NCBI GenBank assembly: GCA_020249775.1
Contig: JADCFA010000024.1
Coordinates: 1 to 33,703 of the forward strand
Length of the DNA stretch: 33,703 bases
Direction of reading: 5' to 3'
From: Roseomonas sp.
Lineage (GTDB): Bacteria; Pseudomonadota; Alphaproteobacteria; Acetobacterales; Acetobacteraceae
Translations under genes and position numbers: made by a program
The notes under the pieces: model-generated
Told to the model about the DNA's origin: nothing
Seen by the model: only the letters and a program-made list of their open reading frames with translations
Database searches by the model: none
Shown: positions 1 to 7,263 of the stretch, piece by piece
Layout: each line of letters begins with the position of its first letter
How positions within the stretch are numbered: position 1 is the stretch's first letter

Positions 1-88
1 CCAGCGCCGCCAGGCCATCCATGCCGCGACGCATATCCGTCTGCCCACAGGCAAGGAAAATCCGCGTCCCAGCCGCAGGGCCAATCAT
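1..88 (-). CDS. tnpB: IS66 family accessory protein TnpB, N-terminal part
   Basis: Accessory protein (IS66 Orf2) needed for transposition of IS66 elements, of unknown biochemical role. The first 29 codons are visible and read MIGPAAGTRIFLACGQTDMR followed by RGMDGLAAL, the highly conserved TnpB start. The ATG at 88-86 overlaps the tnpA stop as ATGA, the usual translational coupling. The gene runs off the window and its completeness cannot be judged. Confidence 0.9.
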   Translation of the reverse strand, partial: MIGPAAGTRIFLACGQTDMRRGMDGLAAL

Positions 89-531
89 CGGCCAGCAAGC
101 GCCGCAAGAACGCGCCCCAAGGCCGCACCATCCACCGCCGCATCCACCCGGATCAATGCACCGCCAGGTAGCGTGATTTCCATCATCCCAGTCGCGGGTA
201 TCGGCGACGGCGGAGATGGCTTTGGGTTTGGCGCCGAAAGCCGGACCTCGGCAAAATCCGCCTTGGGCGATACCGCCGGAACGCCAACCGGCGCAGACCG
301 CAGCAGCATCGCCTTGCGCCATGTATAAAACTGCCCCATGCTAACACCAAAGCGGCGGGCCACATGCGATGCAATGGCACCCGGCGCCATCGCCTCAGCC
401 AAAATACGGGCACGATCCTCCTCAGACCAGCGCCGCCGAGGCTCGCCGCGTGTCACAACCTCCACCACCGAGCGCCGAGTAGTCGAAGGAGCGCTCTTTC
501 GAGCGCTCTCAGTCACAGTATCATCCACCAC
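85..531 (-). CDS. tnpA: IS66 family transposase accessory protein TnpA (IS66 Orf1)
   Basis: A 148-residue IS66 TnpA, a DNA-binding accessory protein of the transposon. A helix-turn-helix lies at about residues 34-75, with the family motif RRWSEEDRARI followed by a second helix ending in FYTWRK. The C-terminal part contains the conserved MEITLPGGALIRVD segment. The start is a GTG at 531 with a GGAGG ribosome site five bases upstream, and the stop overlaps tnpB as ATGA. A dyad with two GAGCGCTC copies lies inside the first codons (about 489-508). The gene looks intact. Confidence 0.93.
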   Translation of the reverse strand: MVDDTVTESARKSAPSTTRRSVVEVVTRGEPRRRWSEEDRARILAEAMAPGAIASHVARRFGVSMGQFYTWRKAMLLRSAPVGVPAVSPKADFAEVRLSAPNPKPSPPSPIPATGMMEITLPGGALIRVDAAVDGAALGRVLAALAGR

Positions 532-695
532 AGCCGCCTCCAGCTCACGTCAGCGGCGCAGATCGCAACATTAACAGGCCCATGCACAAGGTGGCGGCAA
601 GACAGCGGTTACGCGGAAATGGTATGCCGGGTTCGCGCATACATCTTAGCTGAAACGAAATGGGAGGCTCAACCAACAGAGCGTGCGGTGCCCCT

Positions 696-2315
696 TCAGT
701 TTCTACGGAACGTCCAGTCGACCAGGGCGGGTGACACAGCCAAAATCGCGCTAACATCTATTGGCGCTTCGAAAATCCACAAAATATCTTGACCGCAGAA
801 GTATTCGCGATCAGGGGGCCCATATGCGGCACGGATTGGGAGTTGTTCCAAACGTTGCATGACTATGAAACGAAAAGATGGTGAGAGTCCTGCGGGCGCG
901 TGGCGCCTTTGCAGAAACTCTTCAGGGTTGTTAATATACAAAGCAGCCGATCCATCACCATTCAGTTGGGCGACCTGTCGCCGCCAATCGCTTGCCGCGG
1001 ACAGGAGGCGCGCGTTCCAGTAGTCCGCCAGACCGGCGTCAAGGCGTGTATCAGGGTCAAGCTCGTCTAGACATGCAGCCAAGCTGGGAACCCAGCTGAA
1101 AATCGCAGGCCGAAGGGAGCCGCTTGTCGCAACGCAGGCGATGATTGCGGCGCCAGCTGAAAAAGTGATTGTCCTTTGTCGTATGCGGGCAGCAAAACAG
1201 CTCACCAGCACGCCTGCGAGCCAGATCAGCGGCCACCAAGCTAGTGGCGCCGCATACCGCCAGCTCAGCGGGATGTAGTATTGAGGCAGGACGAGGAGCA
1301 GTCCTGCGCAAACGGCGGCGCAAGATGCAGTGAGGAAGAACCGAAAAGCGCCGGGCACCCGGAGAGCAAAGCGTCTTTCGATCACTGACATTCTCAGGTA
1401 AGCAACAGCCATCGGCAAACTTGCCAGTATCGCCACAAGCACTGTGGGCTGGTTCGGAAGCTCCCTGACTGCGTGCAGGGCGTTCGAGCCGAACTGCGAT
1501 GGCGTGATAAAAGGGAGTTCCTCGCGACCGGCCATTTCGCCAAGGGCTACGCCACAAATGGCTCCGACCGCCAGCGCAGATAATGCAAGATGGCGTCCGT
1601 CTACACGAAGATGATTGCGCCGGACCGCAAGGATCAGACCTAGGATGGCGGGCAGGACTGCGTGCGCGACCAAAATGAGGTTTGACGCTACTGACATCGC
1701 CGTGAGTACGGTGAGGCCGGCGACCATAGCCAGCCTGGGCGAGTTCGCCGTCTGCCAGGCCAGCGCAATTACAGCCAAACCGGCGATGAAGGCGCCACTC
1801 TGGAATACGGGCGTCAGCAGCATCAGATGGATATTCACCGGCAGTCGGGGCTCAAACATGTTGAGCTGCCGGTAGTTGGCAAAGTGCTCATAGTGTGCGA
1901 CGCCTACAAGCAGCGCAAGGCAGATTAGGGTCGTGAAGACTGCGATCGTCGGCGCAGTTCTCTGCCCCAAAGCGAGGCTCGCAATGTAGCCGCCGAGCGC
2001 TGCCATAATGCAGATCGCGAGTGCGCCGTACATCCACCACGCGATCCGCCAGCTCCAGACCGCAAGGTCGATCAGCACGAAGATGAAAAGGTCTGGCAGG
2101 TAGCTTGGAATACGACTCGGCCTGAACGACGCAAGGGCCTTAATGTCCGATCTGATCTCCTCCGCCAACAGGGCCGGATAGAGGGTATCAGCATTTACGG
2201 CGAACTCAGTGAAAGCCGCGCTGGTCCAAACAATCTGGCTTGTCGCCGTGGCCATAGACGCCAAAAATACAGCGGAGACAAATGCTGGAATGTTTATGTT
2301 TAGCAAAGACACCAC
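696..2315 (-). CDS. multi-pass inner-membrane protein, GT-C-like, unknown function
   Basis: 539 residues with about ten hydrophobic segments, for example near residues 8-30, 75-110, 125-145, 170-235 and 325-400. They are followed by a soluble C-terminal region of about 140 residues containing DYWNARLLSAASDWR. That pattern, many helices followed by an extracytoplasmic domain with a YW...A motif, is seen in GT-C type lipid-linked sugar transferases or uncharacterised O-antigen-modification proteins. No catalytic motif is recognised, so the assignment is weak. The start is a GTG directly after an in-frame TAG (double GTG at 2315). It lies between IS66 and IS3 debris, outside the conflict gene cluster, and is probably unrelated to it. 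Confidence 0.6.
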   Translation of the reverse strand: MVSLLNINIPAFVSAVFLASMATATSQIVWTSAAFTEFAVNADTLYPALLAEEIRSDIKALASFRPSRIPSYLPDLFIFVLIDLAVWSWRIAWWMYGALAICIMAALGGYIASLALGQRTAPTIAVFTTLICLALLVGVAHYEHFANYRQLNMFEPRLPVNIHLMLLTPVFQSGAFIAGLAVIALAWQTANSPRLAMVAGLTVLTAMSVASNLILVAHAVLPAILGLILAVRRNHLRVDGRHLALSALAVGAICGVALGEMAGREELPFITPSQFGSNALHAVRELPNQPTVLVAILASLPMAVAYLRMSVIERRFALRVPGAFRFFLTASCAAVCAGLLLVLPQYYIPLSWRYAAPLAWWPLIWLAGVLVSCFAARIRQRTITFSAGAAIIACVATSGSLRPAIFSWVPSLAACLDELDPDTRLDAGLADYWNARLLSAASDWRRQVAQLNGDGSAALYINNPEEFLQRRHAPAGLSPSFRFIVMQRLEQLPIRAAYGPPDREYFCGQDILWIFEAPIDVSAILAVSPALVDWTFRRN

Positions 2316-2442
2316 CTACTCCAGCCAGGCGGGGTCGTCCCGCCTTGGGTCTCCCGGGTCCCACATCTCGTGCCCTTGATCAAGGCCACGTTACGCAGAC
2401 AGGAACTAGGCTCACACGGCCACTGTCCGTCGTCAAATGATT

Positions 2443-2650
2443 TGAGACTAATTGGCGCGCTGTCTAACGGAGTATCTGGCCCATCTGGGTTTAAGGTTAG
2501 GCTGCGTTTTGTTGATGCATAAAGCGGCGCTGCTGGATGGTTCTGCGCTTGATGCGCGCAGGCTCCAGCAGAATGGTCTGCCCCCTGCCGTAATAGACAT
2601 TAGCTAGGGTCTGGTTGCTCAGGCTCTCGTGGTTGTGCCCGCGTAAGCGC
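2443..2650 (-). mobile_element. IS3-family element, 3' terminal remnant
   Basis: The outer end at 2443 reads TGAGACTAATTGGCG on the plus strand. This matches the left-end sequence at 2654 (TGAGACCAAACTGGCG) and the one at 33574, as expected for IS3 terminal repeats. Inside it lies the tail of an orfB transposase on the minus strand. The element is cut at about 2650, where the end of another copy begins. Confidence 0.7.
2497..2650 (-). pseudogene. IS3-family transposase OrfB, C-terminal fragment
   Basis: The reading frame ending at the TAA at 2499-2497 gives NHESLSNQTLANVYYGRGQT, then ILLEPARIKRRTIQQRR, then FMHQQNAA. This is the typical C terminus of the IS3-family DDE transposase OrfB, just after the catalytic core. 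Everything upstream is missing: the frame runs straight into the IS left-end remnant at about 2650-2654. No catalytic residue remains, so it cannot be functional. Confidence 0.85.
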
Positions 2651-2653
2651 CCA

Positions 2654-2731
2654 TGAGACCAAACTGGCGATTTGAATAACGAAGGATCTCTGGCTCATCG
2701 TACACCCAAGGAAAATGAAGATGAGCCAACC
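2654..2731 (+). repeat. IS3-family left-end remnant, direct repeat of 33574-33651
   Basis: About 78 bases match the left end of the IS3 element at the right edge of the window: the terminal repeat, then GGCGATTTGAATAACG, then TGGCTCATCGTA, then an AAGGA-type ribosome site and the transposase start ATGAGCCA. Identity stops just after the start codon, so only the solo IS end remains. It has the same orientation as the right copy. Confidence 0.88.
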
Positions 2732-2886
2732 CGCTCCATTTTGATGTCCCGCCCCCCGGTCATACCCTCTCCACTACGCTGAACCCGCGCGACGCAAGCG
2801 GCAGGCTGTCCCGGCTGATGGCGGCGATCGAGGAGCGGCATGCGCGGAAGGCGCGGTTCGTCGAGAGGCTGGGTGGGTTGCAATAG
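2722..2886 (+). pseudogene. 3' fragment of an unknown gene fused to the IS remnant
   Basis: An open frame of 54 codons ends at the TAG at 2884-2886. The product contains NPLHFDVPPPGHTLSTTL and ends RKARFVERLGGLQ. It has GC-rich third positions and looks like the tail of a real protein, but I do not recognise the family. There is no start codon of its own: the frame begins at the IS3 left-end junction, which suggests that the insertion removed the 5' part. Phage origin is possible given the terminase remnants at the right edge. Confidence 0.4.
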
Positions 2887-3383
2887 GGGGGCCGCGGCGA
2901 AGCAGAGCGGGACGCGTGGGGCGAAAGCGGCCAGGCTGCGATGCGGTGGGGGCGCGGGGGGCGAGGGCGATGTCGTCCCCGGCGACGTCATGCTCGGCGG
3001 GATTTGCCGGAGCAGCGACGCAGTGCGGGCACGCGGCGGCACCGCGTGGCGGGGGGTTGATTCAAGGGCGAGGGACGAGGCGAGGGCATTGAGAGTCCGC
3101 GGCGCGGTAACGGGGCATGGGCATGGGCGAGGTCGCGACGCGGTCAGTCCTGCGCGACATCGATCCCCGGCCGCCGCGCCAGCGCCTCGGCGTCACGCAG
3201 CTCCGCCATCACCGGCAGCTGGTCTGCAAAACGCGTCGCGCGCGCCGCTCGCATCACACTTCGCGGTGTGAATCTTGTCAAGTTGTACGAGTACAAAGAC
3301 CACCCGCGCGTTGGAAATGGGCAGGGCGCCCTGCCATACGAAATGGCCATGATCCTGATGGACGCAGGTTTAGATGATACGGA
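2887..3383. other. gene-poor stretch with degraded coding remnants
   Basis: No complete gene can be supported. A minus-strand frame at 3144-3254 ends RDAEALARRPGIDVAQD and has coding-like third positions. A plus-strand frame from a GTG at 3268 to 3393 gives a 41-residue product containing EYKDHPRVGNGQGALPYEM and overlaps the 3' end of the convergent STAND gene by ten bases. Either could be a remnant or a small gene; neither is recognised. Adjacent short dyads at 3274-3296 are listed separately. Confidence 0.4.
3253..3296 (-). promoter_or_regulatory. candidate promoter with operator-like dyads
   Basis: On the minus strand a perfect TTGACA (3281-3276) is followed after 17 bases by TGTGAT (3258-3253, four of six matches to TATAAT). 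Directly upstream lies the dyad TTGTAC-GA-GTACAA (3283-3296), and CTTG-T-CAAG (3274-3282) overlaps the -35. This looks like an autoregulated promoter, but the only downstream frame is a short unrecognised ORF, so it may be left over from a lost gene. Confidence 0.3.
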
Positions 3384-6300
3384 TCAACGTTGAATTACAG
3401 GAGATCGCTCATCGGCGCAGAGTTGCTGAATATCCTGATCTCCGGCGCTTCGAAGCCAGTAAAGATTTCTAGGGTAGTTAATCTGACGGCAGCGAGAATA
3501 ATATTCTGCACTTGCATTTAAATTTCCATTTAGTCTGAGTGCGTGTGCGCGATAATAGTTGGCAACGGCTTCATTCCGTGCCATCACAGGCATTAACGCA
3601 GCTCCAACACCTAAATTTTTTATTCTATCCACAATTTCTAACATGCAAGACGAGACAGCAAGCAATTGATATCGCTTTTCTTCATTCTCAGGAAAAAGCA
3701 AAAGGGAACGAAGATACTGAATATTAGTATAAAATCGTGTGAGCAGCCAATTCGGATTTTTTTCCTCAACCCTAGCAAAGCAAGAACTGGTTCCACCTGC
3801 ATCGTGGAGGCTCGGGAGCGCATTTAAGGCTTCAGTGATCAAATCGTAAGCTACTTTCCGGTCGCCGTCTGTGCGCCAAACTTCAAGAAATGATCGGCGC
3901 TCCAGAGCGATTGATAGACCACGGCGTGCGTCAAGATGTTGCGTCCCAGTAGGATTTCCCGCAGTAGACTCGACGATACCTCGAGATAGCACAACATTTT
4001 CCTGCATTAACTCGATAGCGCGACCTTCAATTCCCAGCGGCACGAATGTGTCCGAGAGCCTACCTAGGCCGATTGCTCGCTGGCGCAATAAGCGAAAATT
4101 GGATGCATTCTCTAATTCTGCGATTTCGCTAAATGCTGCCTGGGCAAACCTGTTGGCGTCTGGAAAATGCCTCTGTAGAATATATCCATCTGACATTGTG
4201 AAATAGATTTGCGATAGTTGCTCCTGCCACCTTCGGCGATCATCCTGGTTGGTAGCCTCACGCCGGAAGCGATAGGCGACTTGGCGAGCTCCATCAACTA
4301 GATCAGGCCAGTCTGAGCTTGTACTGCTGCTCACCTGAACCAATCTCACAAGCCCAATTATTGAATTCACCAAAGCGCGAGCATTGGTTTGGTCTTGTTT
4401 ACTGTCAAACAACTCTCTCAATGCCTGGATTTCGAGGCGGCCGGCGTAGATGGCTTTGTCCAGGTCTCCTGTCTGCGAGAATATTTCCCGGATCCTACCA
4501 AACAAGTCGGCCCTGCTTTGGTTCACGGTCGCGCTTTGGCGAAAATCTTCGAGCTGATCGAGCTGATTGAAGGCGCCTAGTGGAAACTCGGCCAATTGCT
4601 GCGCCGTTGTTGCACTAATAAGTTCCCGGTCGACACAGGTATCGTCGTAGGACGTTCTAGTCCCAAGGGGAATGCGGCAGCGGATGTCACCGACCATTCG
4701 CGCCAGAGAATCGATCGCGGTCTGGTAGCTAAGTTGTGCCATTCCCCCTTGACGTACGGCCTCGGCGCGCCGTTCTTCGGCCAATGCCGCGGCCCGGTCG
4801 GCGTCGGCGCGGGCCAGTTCGGCACGGTCCCGCGCCTTCTCGGCGTTCTCCGCTTCGTACTTCGCCTCCAGCCACTGCCAGCCCGCCACGCCGGCGAATA
4901 AAGCGAGCGCCGCGACCGCCGCCTTCGCCCAGCCCTTTCGCTGGCGCTCCTGCCGCGCCACGCGGTCCAACGCGCCGAAGCACGTGTCCGCGTAGCGCCG
5001 CAGTACATCCGCCTTACCCACCCGCTGGCACCGCAGCAGCTCCTCCAGGCGCTTCAGCGAAGCACGGTCCCGCGACAGCAGGTCCCCCGCACTCCGCTGC
5101 CCGGGCGGCAGGTTCCGCTCCGCTGCCACGCGCCGCTCCCAGGCCATCGCCTCCTGGCGCAGATTGTCCAGCAGGATCAGGTCGTCGCGGTGCCGGGCGA
5201 TAAACCCGGCCACATCCGCCGCATGTTCCAACAGCACGTCATGCGCCAACCTGATCAGTGCCCGGTCCTCCGCCCCACCGCTGCCTTGCAGCAGCCGGTG
5301 TTCCGGCGCCAGCAGATGCGCCGCAGCGTTCCACAATTCGGGGTCCGCCTCCAGCTCCGCCCGCGGCGCCAGCCGGGTGACGATGCGGTCCTCCGGGTCG
5401 CGTTGCAGCAGCCGGAACAGCAACCGATCCAGCACCGCCGCGCGGTCCGCACCCGGCATGGTGGCCAGCGCCTGCGAAGCATGGTTGCGGATCGCTCCGG
5501 CTACGCCGCCGAAACCCTCATAGGCCGCAAAGGTCAGCAGGCGCTGGCCGGCGCGGTTGGTCTGCGCATCCTCGAGCCGCGCCAGCGTCACCTGCAGCAG
5601 CGGCAGCGGGGCTTCGCTGTGCAGTGACAGCGCCGCCAGATCTGCGGCGATGCGACGGGCCAGGCTGACACCGGCGGCGTTCTGTTCGAAGGACAGCCCG
5701 GCGTCGCGCGCGGGGGTTTCGATGATCTCGCTGATCTCCGTCCCGCGCACCGGCGGCAGGTCGAAGCGCATCGCGCCTTCCAGCGCCGCCATCAGCCCGG
5801 CACTGCGCAGATGGTCGCGCCACTGGTCGGCCACCGCGACGCAGACCCAGATATTGGCGGGCGCATCCGCCGCCAAGCCGCGCAGCAGCGCCATCAGTCG
5901 CCGTATCGCCGGTGGTTCGGCCAAGCCGAATACCTCCTCCGCCTGGTCGAGCAGGATGAACAGCCCAGCCAGCCCGTCGCGGCGCAGCCGGGCCTGGAGT
6001 GTGGCGATGATGGGTGCGAGCACGCCCGGCGGCGGCAGCGCCTCCGGCGTGTCGCAGGGTTGCGCGGCCAGGGTTTCGGCGGCGGCGCGCAGCGCTGCGG
6101 GTGTCGCATCGGACGGGTCCGGCCACAGCATCGCACCAAGCCGGTCGAGCAGCTCGGTGGCGGGCTCCGCGCCCAATTCGGCGGGGCGCAGGATCAGCCG
6201 GAGCCAGGACAGGATCGGCTCCGCCTCCAGCAACGCGCCGGCACCGCGCCAGCCATGGAAGCGCGTGCGGTCCAGCATGCCGACCAGACCCGCCCGCGCG

Positions 6301-7145
6301 AAGGAGGATTTACCGGCGCCGGACGGGCCGGTCAGTAGCATCAGGCGCGGCGCGTGCTCGGTGACGGCACGGCGGAACTCGCTGAAGGCAGCGTCGATGC
6401 TGGAGCGCCTGCCGCAGAAGATCGGCGCGTCGTTCGGCTCGAAGGGGCGCAGGCCGACATAGGCGCGGCCGTGCCAGCGCAGTTCGAGGCCGAATGTGTC
6501 GCGCAGCGTGGCCGTCAGCCAGGCGCGCAGCATGTCCTCGAATTCGGCGAGGCCATTGGGCTGCAATTGCTCCCGCCGCGGCCGGCCCTCGCCGTAGTCC
6601 TGGAAGGCGGTGCGGCTCGAGATCTCGTCGCGGAAGGCCTTCACCTCATACCAGGTGAGTCGGGCCGGATCGGCGATGGCGGCGTCACGCGACAGCAGTG
6701 CTTCCGTGCTGGCGTTGTTCATCGCCAGCCAGCAGACCGGGCGCGCGTGGGCGCCGGGCTGGCGCTGGGCAGCGTCCAGCGCGTTGCGGATTTCGAAAGT
6801 CGTGCCGGTCGGTAGCGCCGCGGCCGGCAAGCGTTCACTCAGGGCGGAGAGCCGTTCGTCATCGGCATCGGCGCCGCCTGTGTCCAGCGCAGCCAGCGCG
6901 GTGAGGGACTGCGCCACCAGCGCCCGATAGGTTTCGGCGGAGAGCGGCGTGCCGATGCGCGAATGCAGGAAGCCGATGAAGATATCGAAGGTTTCGGGCA
7001 GCGGAATATTGCCCTGATAGGAAACGTCGCTGCGGAAATCGCGGAGCGAATCCTCCCAGCGATAGACGGTGATCTTGGCCCTGTCGCGCGCTGCCTCGGC
7101 GATCTCATGGACGACCCGCAGCGCGACACGGCGTTCCGGCAGCAT
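3384..7145 (-). CDS. DUF4062-nSTAND1 NTPase with TM helix and helical C-terminal region
   Basis: STAND-class signalling NTPase of 1253 residues from the first ATG. Residues 1-220 are a DUF4062-type Rossmann-like domain (FDIFIGFLHSRIGTPL near 53-68). Then come the nSTAND1 entry motif YVGLRPF with PIFCGR (about 229-246), Walker A GPSGAGKSS (about 273-281) and Walker B FILLDQAEE (about 396-404). Later landmarks are a winged-helix-like RLAHDVLLEH, a TM helix near 738-758, a charged helix to about 800 and a TPR-like C-terminal region. The frame stays open to 7235, and the skipped part encodes EIRIFLCSSGD, the expected first strand of DUF4062. It contains no ATG, GTG or TTG, so initiation may be at a CTG (7232) or the start is mutated. 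DNA after about residue 805 is clearly more A+T-rich. It follows the TrkA-RyR gene in the same direction. Confidence 0.85.
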   Translation of the reverse strand: MLPERRVALRVVHEIAEAARDRAKITVYRWEDSLRDFRSDVSYQGNIPLPETFDIFIGFLHSRIGTPLSAETYRALVAQSLTALAALDTGGADADDERLSALSERLPAAALPTGTTFEIRNALDAAQRQPGAHARPVCWLAMNNASTEALLSRDAAIADPARLTWYEVKAFRDEISSRTAFQDYGEGRPRREQLQPNGLAEFEDMLRAWLTATLRDTFGLELRWHGRAYVGLRPFEPNDAPIFCGRRSSIDAAFSEFRRAVTEHAPRLMLLTGPSGAGKSSFARAGLVGMLDRTRFHGWRGAGALLEAEPILSWLRLILRPAELGAEPATELLDRLGAMLWPDPSDATPAALRAAAETLAAQPCDTPEALPPPGVLAPIIATLQARLRRDGLAGLFILLDQAEEVFGLAEPPAIRRLMALLRGLAADAPANIWVCVAVADQWRDHLRSAGLMAALEGAMRFDLPPVRGTEISEIIETPARDAGLSFEQNAAGVSLARRIAADLAALSLHSEAPLPLLQVTLARLEDAQTNRAGQRLLTFAAYEGFGGVAGAIRNHASQALATMPGADRAAVLDRLLFRLLQRDPEDRIVTRLAPRAELEADPELWNAAAHLLAPEHRLLQGSGGAEDRALIRLAHDVLLEHAADVAGFIARHRDDLILLDNLRQEAMAWERRVAAERNLPPGQRSAGDLLSRDRASLKRLEELLRCQRVGKADVLRRYADTCFGALDRVARQERQRKGWAKAAVAALALFAGVAGWQWLEAKYEAENAEKARDRAELARADADRAAALAEERRAEAVRQGGMAQLSYQTAIDSLARMVGDIRCRIPLGTRTSYDDTCVDRELISATTAQQLAEFPLGAFNQLDQLEDFRQSATVNQSRADLFGRIREIFSQTGDLDKAIYAGRLEIQALRELFDSKQDQTNARALVNSIIGLVRLVQVSSSTSSDWPDLVDGARQVAYRFRREATNQDDRRRWQEQLSQIYFTMSDGYILQRHFPDANRFAQAAFSEIAELENASNFRLLRQRAIGLGRLSDTFVPLGIEGRAIELMQENVVLSRGIVESTAGNPTGTQHLDARRGLSIALERRSFLEVWRTDGDRKVAYDLITEALNALPSLHDAGGTSSCFARVEEKNPNWLLTRFYTNIQYLRSLLLFPENEEKRYQLLAVSSCMLEIVDRIKNLGVGAALMPVMARNEAVANYYRAHALRLNGNLNASAEYYSRCRQINYPRNLYWLRSAGDQDIQQLCADERSPVIQR

Positions 7146-7263
7146 GTCGCCGGAGGAGCACAGGAAGATGCGGATTTCCGCCCGCGCCGCATCCGCCGTT
7201 ACTGTCGCGTCATGAGGTGATGGTCCGGACAGGGGTCACGCTCCGTTTAGTGCAGGCAGCATC

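Larger units (their letters stand above)
1..612 (-). mobile_element. IS66-family insertion sequence, 5' end (continues beyond window start)
   Basis: The element carries tnpA and the start of tnpB in the order and 4-base overlap typical of IS66; tnpB and tnpC continue leftward outside the window. Reading the minus strand inward from about 612, the sequence starts GTAACCGCTGTC, which resembles the GTAAGCG-type terminal repeats of IS66 elements, so I place the outer end there. The other terminus is not visible, so neither the inverted repeat nor the target duplication can be confirmed. Confidence 0.75.
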
